Shown: piece after piece, positions 23,640-36,365 of the stretch
How positions within the stretch are numbered: the first letter of the stretch is position 1
How the letters are laid out: every line of letters begins with the position of its first letter
Assembly (NCBI GenBank): GCA_037074705.1
Contig: CM073590.1
Span: 184,792,746 to 184,856,745 of the forward strand
DNA from: Zhengitettix transpicula
Lineage: Eukaryota; Arthropoda; Insecta; Orthoptera; Tetrigidae
Length of the DNA stretch: 64,000 nt
Reading direction: 5' to 3'
Position numbers and translations under genes: made by a program
The notes under the pieces: generated by a model
Told to the model about the DNA's origin: nothing
The model's input: the letters and a program-made list of their open reading frames with translations, nothing else
Databases searched by the model: none

Positions 23640-23900
23640 ACCGTTTTAGGAATTACAGGTGTGGAGGTAGCCTCCACCGAGCTTCACGCGTTACTCTATC
23701 TGCCGGCGAACTTCTCGGCAAGCATCGGCGATGCATCTACTAGCATCGCTGACTAACCTGCCGACGAACTTCTCTTTAATCATCAGCGATCCATCTACTA
23801 GCATCGCTGACTCCTCATCCGCTACTGTAGCGGAGAGGGAGAAGAAGAGATTTGGTCGCAGAGAGCAACTCGTCGCAACGGAAGCCAAAGGATAGAACGC
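23640..23900 (-). repeat. GC-richer patch with 58-bp tandem duplication
   Basis: Units at 23700-23757 and 23758-23815 (CTGCCG.CGAACTTCTC ... CTAGCATCGCTGACT) repeat with period 58. The minus strand has a 65-codon frame (23691-23888). Because 58 is not a multiple of three, the two units are read in different frames, which argues against a conserved protein. Downstream on the minus strand, CCTAAAACG followed by GTAAGTAGG is a good donor, and a pyrimidine-rich CCCTCTCCGCTACAG is a good acceptor. An untranslated exon or a transposon-derived exon is possible. Confidence 0.4.
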
Positions 23901-25230
23901 TGCATTATGCTCAGAATCTTTATGAACTTCTATTGTTTTACGAAATAAGAATCTTGTCTTATTCAGTCAAACAATACAGTTCAGTTCGTTCCGAGCATTC
24001 GACCAGTGCACATGATATTTTGAAAAGATAAATGAAATATTATTAAAAAACAGTCTCGTCATTAATCGTATCCAGTACTATCAGGCATATTTAATTTTTT
24101 TTTCTGTGTGGTGGTCCAAACACACGGAGTCTTTCCACAAGCAAGCAAGTTTAAAATTCGCCACACAGGCAAACCAGCAACGTGACAGTTACTACGACTC
24201 CAGCACCAGAATACTTTTTACCGGGAGCCATAAATTCAAGGGTAACAATTGCTTATGTCATGGCCATAAATTAAGCATACAATCCCCTGTGATATTTCTA
24301 CAGAGAATTAAAATTTGATTTTCGTAAATTTTAACCATTACAAATTAAAATGTATGTTACTTTATATTCACTTTTATATTACTTTGATAATGTAATCAAA
24401 CGATATAAAAAAATCTCAAAGGTATTAAATATTTATTTAAGTCCGGCCTGAATTAAAGTTAAAATTATACAACCAAATTTGTATAATTATAATTCATTAC
24501 AGTTTGGTGAACACACTTTCAGTGCTAATTTACTGTATATTTTTGCCAATGTAAATTTCTTCTTCTATATTAAATGACAGTGGGCGTTATACAGAAACTG
24601 AAATATTCTAACTTCTAAATATACAGCATTGATAATTAAATAAATGATATTTGAGAGAAAACCTCCAGCAGGTAAAAAATTAGAATAGGAGAAAAACTGT
24701 TGCTATCGGTAATCTATATTTCAAAAATTAAGTTCCATATTCGCCAAAGCCTACTATTTTTATTCACGAAGTTGATATATTTGATTCACTTCGATACTTA
24801 TCCTTTTAAATATTCAACAGAATGAGTGATATTTTATGATGAGACAATCCTTCATTGCTTTGTAAGTTCTGTTTAATGTCAAGTAATAATTTTTTTATTT
24901 CTTTGATTTAATTACCTTTCAATGCTTCAAAGAGAATTTTTTAAAAGGCTTTGAATGTGGACTTTGTATAACCACAGTAGACATAAGCCCTTAATCACTG
25001 GCATGGAGCATAAAATTTTTTGAATAATATACAGTCAGGTTAATTCGGAATTCATCGGTTCGTTCAACTACAGCTTGGTTGACTACACAATTTCGATACT
25101 TCAGCTTTTCAGATGGATTCATATAAAGTCGATACTTTATTAATATCCCCCATTACCATTTCACGCACTCGAATATCTTTGCGAACAGATGGACCTTAAA
25201 TGTTATTATTATTAGTATTACTTTTCTTTT
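23901..25230. other. AT-rich stretch, no gene seen
   Basis: The 70-codon frame at 24106-24318 has no motif or splice context. Confidence 0.4.
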
Positions 25231-25646
25231 GGAGTAACAGGCTACACGAGGGTAATCAACGCGGTGGCAACTCTCCTTTATTAGCATAGGAAGGGATTTG
25301 AAAGGGGGGATGCGGAAGGTAGCTAAGGGTTAACTAGGGTCCCCGGGCTTTGGTTTAAGGACCTCCTCCGGCATTCGCCTAAGAGTGATGCAGGACAAGC
25401 CCTAGAAAACCTGCATCAGGTAGGTCGGGCATTTGGTACTTGTCCCACGCCATTCCGATGGCGGGAGAGGGGTTTGCTGTGGGGTCCCATCATTCCTTCT
25501 CTGTGCCTTGACCCGTTTAGGAGGCTGTTGGCTGAATGTTCCAATAAGAACAACGACAAATCTTACCGTATGCCCAAGGTCGGTGATCCCGGAACATACA
25601 CCTCTCAAAACAGGCCGAGGTGCCTCGGGCTGTAGGAGCCTTAGTT
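25231..25646 (-). mobile_element. Family A SINE, minus copy
   Basis: Nearly full length, from AGTAACAGGCTACACGAGGG (3' end) to AGGAGCCTTAGTT. The body is well conserved with the copies at 50830 and 53940. The overlapping frames on both strands are repeat translation. Confidence 0.9.
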
Positions 25647-25655
25647 AAAAAAAAA

Positions 25656-25832
25656 CATCACTTTTAGCCGAATGCCGGGTAGCATCCTTAAACTATAGTC
25701 CGGGGGCCCTAGTTAACACTTGGCTACCTTCCTCTACCCTTCCCCATACTCCTTTCAAATCCCTTTCTGTGCTATAAAAGCGGAGTTTGCACTAGGAAGA
25801 TTACCCTCATGTAGCCTTTTAGACTAAAATAA
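25656..25832 (+). mobile_element. Family A SINE, plus 3' part
   Basis: Follows the minus copy immediately after an A-run, giving an inverted pair: CATCACTTTTAGCCGAATGC through CTCATGTAGCC. Confidence 0.85.
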
Positions 25833-28800
25833 ATTATTTCACGTCATTATACTATTATAAATTAAAGTTCTGTCAACGGTATCAATTTTATAGCACAGAC
25901 ATAGCCAGGTCAGTGTACTACGGGGAGCGACTGCGCCGGAAGACGGGTAATTTAAAGTATTAGAAATCGCAGGAAAACTTCGCACAGGTAAAAATACAAA
26001 TATTATCAAAATTAGGAAAAAAATTATTATTCCTAAATTAATGTATCTGCTGTAGCACCAGTCACTACTCGTTTGAACTGAATCGATATCAGACATAAAT
26101 CTGGAAATTGAAACTCAAGCAGTCACATCAAGTTATGAAGAACATTCATAGTAACAGAGTAACGTTAATGTTATATTTTACTTGAAACGGCATAAACTGA
26201 AACTGAATAGCCACTGTGAAACCAAATATTGAAATTTAATTTATATTTGTCATTAAATTAATTATTTAGAGGCGTTCAGCGTTTGTGATAAAAACCGTAA
26301 TAGTAAACAATCCTCAATTTCAAGGAAAATATTGGTCTAGCAACATTAATATAAAAATGCTTTATATCCTGCAGAAATCCCATCCAATTGAAATTTGGTA
26401 GACATTCATGTTGTCATATACAGCGCAAACTCTTCTCATGCGTGCATATTGTATGTACGGAACGATGCCTAGGAAGTTATTGAAATTCCTTAACCTGCTG
26501 AATGTCACTGAAGAGATACATCAGAGGACGAATAACTTTTAAGGCATACTGTAAAATACAAAATTAAACTTCAAATATTATGGATTGCAAATGATAAATC
26601 AATAAACTTAAAGCACTAATGAACCGCAATAGAAATAACAACAATGTGTTGATCCGGGATTGTATGATCAAAAACATATTCACTACAATGTGCATTGCAG
26701 CTGCGTTTAAGCGTTATTTTTGTGACATTTGTGGCTTTGATTATGCAAATATTAAAAGTTATTTATTTATTTTACAATTTCTATATAAATTTACCACTGT
26801 AATAAAAATGTTATTTACGTCATAATTAAAAGCACAGATCTATTTATATTGGTTTGGTGGGGAGAAAACTGGCGTGGTATATGTAGTACGTACATTTCTA
26901 TACAGTTTATTCTGAAAAAACGTGTCTGATATAAGGTGTTTGATTCTGAAATTATGCGGTTCTCTCGACGAAAAGGTACTGGATGCCTCCAGTGCTCAAT
27001 ATCTTCCATTTCCTTCGGAACAATGCGAAAATATTCGTATTCTCAGAATTAACATTTCAATTTCTCCTCGAAGAGATAACTAAATTCATCAGTTACTCCA
27101 ATCCGCAGTAACTAAATAACTCTACGTCTCTTAATGACGCAATATCGATTTGACTAAATGTGAACCGCCAATATCTTCCCCTAACAACTGAAAGGAACGA
27201 CTGAATTGAATCTATAATGCTCGTTCTCTTTCTGAGACTGAGGACTTTTTACCTCCTCACTCCATCTCTTTAATGCCTAATCGAGTCCACGGATGAAAAA
27301 TAACGGGCAAATGTTAAAAATTTCCATCGTGAGTCAGGAATGCTACTTCCGTACCCTTCCAAAGAAAATATAACGCCATGACAGATAAGGTAAGTCAATG
27401 TTGCTTCTGCGTATTGATATTCATTGCCTTTCTGCGTAATTATTATAAAATCCCAAGTATTTTAAATAATGCCTCATTATTTTTCTCTCTGCATTACTTA
27501 TAATCCAGTGATTTTAGCACATTTTTACGTTTACGGAATAGGAGAAAATTTTGAGATACATCAAGACCGTTAGGGCCGAAATTAAAATGGATAACATGAT
27601 GCAAGAAATAATTTGTATTAAAATTGCATATATCAGGTACTTCAGGGATAGTTAGTTTTATTATAGTAAAATACTGCGATAACTTTGACGATAGTACAGA
27701 AAATACAAGAATCAGAAGTTTAATAAGAACCCATTTAAAAAGAATACCAGAACTCTTAGAGGAAATTCGGAAAGGGAAATATAAACTTAATCATATGATA
27801 AATTCGCATTCTGCGAAGAGTTGTGACTTATTCATTTCAACCAGGAAAAAATATTTTCCTGATTGAAATTTTTATCTTTTTGATTTTTAATTTATTGTTC
27901 TTGCATTGACGAGTACAATCATCTTTAGGCGATAGCTTGGTCTATATGCTAAATCGAAGCTTGTCTTTAGAGTATGCGAGAGGCATTTGAACCAATATAC
28001 TGGTGATTGAGTTTCATTTTAATTAAATATCTAATTGTAATAAAGTTTGAGGCACTGCGACATAAAAAATAATGATACATGCAAGTTTGATATTAAATCC
28101 TTAAATAAATAATAAATGAGGTCCTTTACATGACAAATCGTCATGTTGAAAAGGCGCATCAGAGGTCACAATTCTGGAGCCATGAAAACATATTCGATTT
28201 AGCAACATAATTCAAAGTCGCTAATGACCTTAGCAGTTGATGCGACTATAAGTTAAATATTTTTTATACAAAATTTAAACGTCGATTTGCTGACTGGAGC
28301 AGAGACAGTGTTGGCAATTTGAAATTAACTTTGTCATAAGGCAACTGGCAACCTTTTATATTCATGTTGAATTTCCACTAGTCATGTTAATATTATAAAA
28401 AATAAGAGGAATACATGAATGGCTTCACAATCGATCACTCAAGTCGGAAAAATTACATCGGATCTATTCAGAATTAATCCGGCCTGTTACTTAATTCAAA
28501 ATTAAATATACTAAGAGGATTTCCAAATTATTGTCAACTCGAGAATCCGCTTCTGTATGTCTGAGGCGAAGTCAGAAAGTATTTCCATGGATGCATTCTT
28601 TAACACTGTAATTACCGTTTAATTTGTGATATGTCTATATTTACGGAAATAAATTTAAATATTCCTATAGTGTCTCAGATCCGTAATCAAGAAAGACCTG
28701 TCCGCGGCGTTCCCAAGATTACAACTACCTCGTGTTTGCTTAGGTTACAAATTTATATAGTGCTCTACTCGTGACTAAAAGCGGTTAAAAAACATCGTAA

Positions 28801-30055
28801 CCCTGGAAACTTATGAAAACAAAAATACGTACATTCAAATACATCTTTCAGCAATATTACTCCGTCCGCAAAACAACAATTCCTAATTAAACTGCTAAAA
28901 TGCAGATGACCCAATGCGAACTCACATGGAACGCTACACAAATACGGATTTCGTTAAGATATAAAGTTTTGCCTGTGTTTTTAATGGTCTGTTTCGGAGT
29001 AGATAAATTGGTCAGGTAGTAGAGGGAGCGTAAATTCTACGAGTTGTAAAAAATTAATGGAATAGTAATGAGAAAAGAGTTTTAGATTCCAAAATTAAAA
29101 TAGTCGTAGTTCTACGGCTGAAATGAACTAAGCAGGTTTATGCGCCTCCTATCCGAACAAGAAATTAGTTTAAAATGTCGGTTAAACACTCTTTCGTCAG
29201 TCACTTATTATTTGACACTATGTTTAGTCACAGCGTAGGCCTATCATTATTTCCTCTCACACCTATATCAATCATTTCGTCTAAATGCTCAATGTCTCTA
29301 CCCGATTTCGAATTAACCTTATTCTTCTCTAAATCAGGAAATGGAACAACCAGAATATATTTCACAATTAAGCACCTCTTACGGGGAGGCTAATTAAGAC
29401 CGGTCTGCATTTCTAACATGAGCTCCTGTACATAGATGGTTCAAATCCATTAAAAGCATTCACTGATTCCAGCTGTCGTAATTTCCCAGATGTTCGTCGC
29501 TCATAATACGAATTTTTATTCAAGTTCTCTCCTCCTGGGGTTGATAAAAGCAAACAGTAGTTGCTACGTTTTCTGCAGAAGTGAAAAATACTTAAGACTG
29601 AGGGAAGAAACAAAGAAAGCACTATAACAATGAATTATGATTTAAATAGCAGGTTAACATTGTGATCTTCGAAGGTAATTTTAGAGCATCGTTGTTTAAA
29701 GCTCGTAGGAAACATTAACACATTTGCTTAAATTTCATTTCTACGACTCTTGTACGACAAGTTCTTACTGGTAGCACATGTATATGATCTGCAACAATAA
29801 TAACATGACTGCTACTGAAGTTTCTTAACAAATAAATGTATTTGACCGGGTTGTATTCGATGAACGTCCATCATTGTTGATTGGGAAACTTGAGAACTGG
29901 ATGATGTCGATTATGAGCACTTTCTATCGATTAGTGGCAAGGTTCGAGACAATTTTCTTTTCTTATTGCCTACATTCAATTCTGTCCAGTGTTTAAACGA
30001 GAATCACACGCAGAAAGTTTTAAACTTTTATGACAATTTTTTTATATTTCTTTAA
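25833..30055. other. Long AT-rich stretch, no confirmed gene
   Basis: About 4.2 kb. A 25-bp plus-strand exon-like unit lies near 27362-27386: a pyrimidine-rich CTTCCGTACCCTTCCAAAG, an ATG, then AAG followed by GTAAGTCAATG. The 80-codon frame at 27624-27866 (+) looks protein-like (Arg/Lys/Leu-rich) but has no recognisable domain. Nothing else stands out. Confidence 0.35.
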
Positions 30056-30597
30056 AGTAACAGGCTGTGGTGACGTAGCATTCCATTCTCCGTGCCTCGA
30101 CCAGTTTAGGAGGCAGCTGCCCGAATGTCCCAATGCGAAAAGAGGATAACTCTTACCGTATGCAAAGGGTCTATGGAACATACACCTCTCAAAACAAACC
30201 GAGGTGCCTCAACTTGTGGAAACCTTAGCTCAAAAACAGAGAAAGGAAAAGGCACCCCCAAAGGTAGCCCTCTCCGTCTGAAAGGAAGGTAGCCAAGAGT
30301 TAACTAGGGCCCCCGGGCTATATTTTAAGGATCCTACCCGGCATTCGCCAAAGAAATGCAGGGAAAACCATAGAAAAACCTGCATCAGGTAGGTCGGGCA
30401 TTGGATACTTGTCTCACGCCCTTCCAATAGCGGGAGAGGAGTTTTCTGTGGGGACGCAGCATTCCCTTCTCCGTGCCTCGACCAGTTTAGGAGGCAGCTG
30501 GCCGACTATTCCAATGGGAATAGCGGACAACTCTTACCGTATGCCTAAGGTCTGCGACCCCGGAAAATACACCTCTCAAAACAGGCCGAGGTGCCTT
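30056..30597 (-). mobile_element. Family A SINE, two minus copies in tandem
   Basis: A copy with an internal deletion (30056-30278) joins a second 5'-complete copy (30280-30597) that begins within GGAAGGTAGCCAAGAGTTAA. Both carry CTCGACCAGTTTAGGAGGCA. Confidence 0.85.
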
Positions 30598-32304
30598 ATT
30601 ATTGTTGGTGAGTGTCAGAAAGGTTGGGATTCTTTTTATAGAGTCATTCACGTGAGATTAACCTTGGGAAGATAAATCGAAAAGAAGAACACGCAGTCTT
30701 TTTCGACATTAATTTAAGGTTTTCCCAAGCGTAGAGGGATCGTTACTGTATTGTTCTTCGCTTTTGCGAATCTAATGACTTTCGGGAATAGAACTACAAG
30801 TAGATATTGGCTGATAGCATTATTTATAAGGAATTGTAGGAAAGGTGATTCCAAAATGATCTTCGCAGAATTCAGTGGTTGTTAGGATTGGAGAAATTTG
30901 AAAATTCACTTTTATAAAAGGACAAGAACTACACAAGACTATGATATTTTTTACGATTGTTGAAATCGGATCATACGTGTTTCTCTTCATCAAGATGGCA
31001 TTACGAATTACTGGGGAGATCACATTTGGTGCTTTTATGTTCTTATCCGAACACAGGCTAGCTGGCGACAGGGTGCGGAAGCGGGCATAGAAATTTTTTC
31101 CCTTTGAAAATCAGAATAACAATGCCATTGGGAATCATCGCCTGGACGATGAATCAGGATAAGGCTATTGTCCTCTGTGTAAAGAACGAAAAGCTCTGGA
31201 GAGTGTTGAATGTCGTACAGAACTCTCGAAATTGTAACAAATTTTTTGAATTTGTTTCGCGTTCACTAAAATTTTTCTGAATTAGTTTGATCAGTTATAT
31301 ATACATTTTCTTTCCTTAACATTTTAAATTTATTTAATATTTCATTATTAAATATCTGGTCTTATATTAATAGATTTTCTGTCTAATTAATATATTCAGT
31401 TTTCTCATTTACGTTTTTATATTTAAACTTGTATTTAGTTAAATTATTTAATATATTGATTTTAAATTTTATCATAAATATATTTGATTATTTGTATGTA
31501 ATTTTCGTACGTCACAAGGTTTTCATGTAATTACTATACATATTTAAGATACTTGTTGAATACATATCAATTTATATCTGAAAACGATCATAGCATAAAA
31601 ATTAAGGAGCTAAAACAAAGAACAGACACCGGGAAGTGTTCATTTATTCCAAGATTTGCCAGAAGGATTAAGGGATAGGTTCATTCTCGGACATAAGTGA
31701 TAATTACCGAAATATTTTGTCCATTATCATGAAGTGAATAGTATGTCGGTTTTTTTGTTCCGCACACTGTTTTAGTAATACATTTTTCCCTTTTCTATTG
31801 ATACGTTGTGTTTTAAACGTAGACGCTAGTTTCGTGTGTAATGAATTTGCCACCAACTTAAATTTAAATGTCGATGAATAATAATGCATAATTAAGGAAA
31901 AGTATTCATAGAAACAAACTGCCTTTCAACGGAGTTTTGTAAGAATCCGTTCTGCATACGCAAGGCTTCTAATTAAGCCATTATTTAAGTTTGTGCCACA
32001 ATTTTACAATATTTATAGACCTCTTGTTTGAGGCCTGACTGAAGAAAGCAACCACTGATTCGATTTATTCATAAATTTGTTATTTCATTAATATTGCTTT
32101 CTGCTGGTGACTCAGTAAATCTATGGCCCGTGTTAGGTTGATCTGACAGTTTTTTGGTGAATACTGATGTAAATAATTCAATTGTTAATGGTCGTCTGTG
32201 AGCTAAATATAGCACAAAGGTAATACCATACGAGCCCATTGCTGTATTGTACTTTTGTACTTTGCAAAATAATCTTCTAAAGCTTTAAAAACAGTGATAT
32301 ATAT
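30598..32304. other. AT-rich stretch with one unexplained open frame
   Basis: On the minus strand from about 31250 to 31026, a frame without ATG stays open for over 70 codons, including SPELFVLYTEDNSLILIH and DSQWHCYSDFQRE. It coincides with a GC-richer patch. I do not recognise it; chance, an old exon and a transposon fragment are all possible. Confidence 0.3.
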
Positions 32305-33068
32305 TGTAATGTCAATTAAACAGGCCATTAATTGTTTTTAATATAATAAAATTGTTAGCGGTACGAATGCGTAAAGGCGACAATGAAAGCGGGTTTTTCC
32401 TTTATCCAACAATGGAGACCGCGCGCGGAGAAAACTGAGTATGCACTTGGAGAACGCCAGTCTGGAATCGGCGATTGAAAGGTGAAGGAGTCAAAAATCT
32501 GCGTACGAGAGATGAAACTGTTAAAAGTTGACGGGGAGATATAATACAGTTCAGATCACCTAGAGCAACAAGCAGTAAAGTTTGCAGATATAAAGTACGA
32601 ATGGCGAGATCCTGTACTTTTTACATGAAAGCAAGCAAATATTTTACGGAGAGATTTACATAATAATTTGCACACGGTGAAGCAGATGGTTGCAGTTTTC
32701 GCATAGAGGAGACCGGAATCCACCAGCAGACCAAAGGGGGGCGGCTCATCCGAGGTTCCAGATAACAGAGGACGAGTATTTTAATCCTGTGTATTAAAAA
32801 TTTCGATGAAGTGTAGAGTCAGTGTAAAAATGGCCTTTTAATGTGGTAGTTTTCAAGATACAAGAGAGAGATCTGATACCAGACAGACATTCCGTGAGTA
32901 ACAAAACTTTGATATAAATTTGTAAACGATAATTAAAAACGTATAGTCAGATTTCGTTCAGTTTTCGTTTCATTTAGTTTTCTTGTGTTTAACTTATCTT
33001 CATATTGTTTTAGGTTAACTTCTATATTTGAATTGTTAATTGTCAATTTATACATTGCTTTTGTTAGA
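32305..33068 (+). mobile_element. LTR-like element, L family copy 5, 3'-truncated
   Basis: Begins TGTAATGTC after ATATAT, then CAGGCCATTAATTG and GTTAGCGGTACGAATGCG. It has GATACCAGACAGACATTCC followed by GTGAGTAAC near 32895 and ATAGTCAGATTTCG near 32943. It breaks off at about 33068, before the CCCAGT box. Confidence 0.65.
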
Positions 33069-34099
33069 AGCTATTTCCAAGAACTTTGCTCCCTTGCGTA
33101 CTGAGGATACCTTTGCATTTTATTCCTCTGCCATATTGGAAATGTGGTATTTAAATTACATTTCTGTATTTATTAGAGAACAATAATAATCTAATATACG
33201 ACAGGGAGTTTCATATCTAATAGAAAACTTATTTTTTTAATGATAATAGCTTTATTCCGCAAATAACATTATTTGACGTTAAAATCAAGTTATGAGATGT
33301 AATACACTACGTTTGATATTCATTCTGTGATTATGAATTTACGTAAAATTTATTATATTTAAGTATTTACTTTGGAATCTCAAATGAAATAAACATTGAC
33401 ATTTCGTAAATTGATGTCAATAGATGAGTTAAGAACACATATTTGAAAAAACTCATCTTAAGCTTTGAAATGTATCAAAATTGTTTGATATATACGAGCT
33501 AATTTGAGAAGTGAGACACAATACCAGAATCAGTCATCTTAAAAGTGCCTATAGGTTTCAGAAGGAGTGGGGATTTTAATTCAAGTATATAATACAAAGG
33601 AGGATTATATATTTAAAAGGTGAAATATTGAACTGATGATATGCAGTCATAATACAGTGTATGGAAGTTATATGCTCTGGATCAAAATTGATATGATTAA
33701 TATTAACAATAATATATTAAATAAAAACAATATTTTCCGACCGAAAACAGTAAAATATTATTTTTATATTATAAATTTTAAAATACAGACTTAAGAACAA
33801 AAAAAATATTACAATAATCGTTATAAAAAGAAGAAAGTGCGCTAAAACTTATCTAAGTGCCATATGCATAAAATGGCATTCACTCAATTGGGAATCTGTG
33901 TTGAATATTATGATACTGAGTAAACTGTTCAGGCCCGAGATATGAAGAGTGTTTTATTCCTCTTTTCATACACCAATAACAATTTTCAATAGGATTGAAG
34001 AATTCTTCTAAGTTAATCTGCGGATCAAACGTCATAAATTGACAGATTATACATACGTCATGCTGTTAGGGGCTTGTGATTATCTAAGATATTATAAAA
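33069..34099. other. AT-rich stretch, no gene seen
   Basis: No support for genes or repeats. Confidence 0.4.
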
Positions 34100-34530
34100 G
34101 AGAGACACGAATTGAGAAACAGAACAAGTCGCCAGAGCTTGAGGACTGAGGGACAGTCGCTCTGTAGTCATCACAGAATGCAACCGCTGTGGAATGTAAG
34201 TTTCCGGTTGAGAAAGTATTACCCCGACTTCTTGAAGGCGACAATGACTTACTGCTCCGAGGAACGCCGCACCGCAGATGAAGAGCAACTCCAGACATGG
34301 TTACCTAATGCCGTTAGATCTCATGGTTATGTAGATAATTTTAGATACGTTTCCCTGGGTACAGTTGTGCCCCATGGGTTATCCAGGATTAAGTTTTCAT
34401 GTCTGCCTATAGCAAGCGTCTCCCCTCCCTGTCCGACGTTGCCACGAAAGGTGCGATCTAACGAGGTCAACCGTTAGGCCCTTACTGAAATAGATTAACT
34501 GCACACGCGGAGTGGTAGCACCTGCACATA
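34100..34530 (+). repeat. Dispersed repeat C, plus copy, GC-rich
   Basis: The part 34403-34530 (GCCTATAGCA, GACGTTGCCACGA, ATCTAACGAGGTCAA, CTGCACACGCGG) matches the reverse complement of 38895-39075 in order and spacing. A 121-codon plus frame (34112-34477) and shorter minus frames overlap it. They have no recognisable domain, and I read them as by-products of GC-rich repeat sequence. Confidence 0.5.
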
Positions 34531-34730
34531 AGAATAGTAAACTGGACCGCATGCAAACCTGACGCATACTATTTAGCATAATAACTAAATGTATAATTAT
34601 ATTGAGTCAGTAATCACGTCTATACATTACAATTAAATAAAATAGACTAAAAGTCATTTGAACAATTTTATCTAACCAGATAAAGCTCGACCCCCTGCAG
34701 TGACAGACAGGAACTTGGACCTTCTGGTGG

Positions 34731-34750
34731 CCTGTTCTGGCGCCAAATTT
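34731..34750 (-). other. Primer-binding-site-like string
   Basis: On the minus strand TTTGGCGCCAGAACAGG resembles the tRNA primer sites that follow LTRs (TGGCGCC...AACAGG). If genuine, an LTR would lie at higher coordinates (34751 onward), but I cannot define its ends. Confidence 0.25.
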
Positions 34751-35699
34751 TAAATAAATCATGCCACACTTGGTGATTCTATATCTTAAATAATTATCTG
34801 TAGGAATGGAATAGGAAAAATATTGTCGACGTTGTTCTCATTAAATATTTATTTTTCATAGCTGAACTCCGAAAATTAAACTAAATGTGAGGTGATTATA
34901 ATGTTCATTAGTTTCCGGACGCAATAAAATAATCTGCTGGGTGGTGATTGTTCAAAGAATGACGAACGAATAAACAAAGAGAATATTTAATCTTGATGTA
35001 TTATACTTTGCGACCACACCTTACGGTAATGGAATGTTATTCATTCGAGGCGTTACAGTTTGAGGTAAATAATTGCAAATAAAGCAACCATAATATTTCA
35101 GCTCTATTTGCTATTTGCCCATATAAATTGCCTAAAAGTGTGGACGTTATGCTGAGAGAATAAAAACAACACGGTGCTGTTACGTTAAGAGAAACTCGCG
35201 ATATTTGGCGAACCATTTTCTCTACAAATATTAGTGTCCATTTTGTATCAACACAAGTTATTGGAAAAAACTCCAATCGCACAAACGTCGTTTTCCAAAC
35301 AGTTAAAGTAATTAAGTAAATCTGCAACAAAGTTTCTTATAGATATAAGGGGGTAATATTGTAAAAATAAAGAATATTTCAATCACTTTTTAATTTAGAG
35401 AGTTTATCAATTAATAATAATTATATTTGAATTTGATAAACGTGAACACTGCTCCTTAGCGAAAAATTATGTAAATTATATATGCTTACTATTCATTTTT
35501 GTCGCAACTGTTCTCTTATTTTCACAGTCACAGTTATCATATAACAAATTCAGTGACATTGTTTCCTACTGTACACTTTTGAGGATATATTTAGGTTTTA
35601 TAAATGTATTTACTCGGGTTTTATTAGGTTTTAGAGTGTTGATTTTAAATATTTGACTTATTGAACATTTCTATTATAAAATTTTACATTAATTTAATT
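34751..35699. other. AT-rich stretch, no gene seen
   Basis: The 97-codon minus frame at 35037-35330 has no recognisable motif. Could be the AT-rich 3' part of an LTR on the minus strand. Confidence 0.25.
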
Positions 35700-36365
35700 T
35701 AAACAGCTATTTAATCTCAGTTTTCTTTATTACCAATGAAACTTTAAAAGCTAAAAGTGAGGTCATGTAGCAGAGTTCGATGCGATCAGAAGTACATAGG
35801 ACTACTTTGCGTTTTGGACGGTCTGCTTGTCCTGGACGTGATGCCTTCACTGCTTTACAGGAAGACTGCAACATAACCGATATTCCTTTGTGTGTGGAGT
35901 CGTGGATGAATACTCGAAGTTCTGAGTTGAGACGAAATGATCTCATTTAAACTGACTTCAGATTCTCTCTCCGAATAGTATTTCGTGACTGATGAACTGT
36001 CCTCGTGGACAATCGTATGCCAACTCTCTCTCTCCAAATTATATTTCCCGACTGTTTTCTGCAAATACTACTTGACGACTGATATTATTAAGAATGTTGT
36101 CATTCCAGGTGAACTATCTTCACCCTGTCTACGACACTCATATTCAGATCACATGGAGGACTCTCTTCCAATAATAATTGGGATAGTCCGCCAACAATAC
36201 ACGATTTCGACTTCTGGCTCTGTCGGGTAAATTTTGGTACCTTCATTGTATTCTTGTCGACTAGTTAATCCCTTGCGCCTCTTCAAAGTCTCGTCTGGAT
36301 CTGTTCGTTCGCGACAGATGGACACCAACTCTGTACTCTTCACGTACGACTTCCAGTATTTCAGT
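35700..36365 (-). repeat. GC-richer block, possible LTR or repeat
   Basis: Several overlapping frames on both strands (such as 35855-36064 minus and 35985-36230 plus) cover this block, but none has a recognisable domain. Read on minus, it contains GGAGAGAG-rich words and TTGGTAATAAAGAAAAC, an AATAAA poly(A) signal near its end. It precedes the primer-site-like string at 34731-34750 by about 1 kb. An old LTR is one explanation. Confidence 0.25.
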
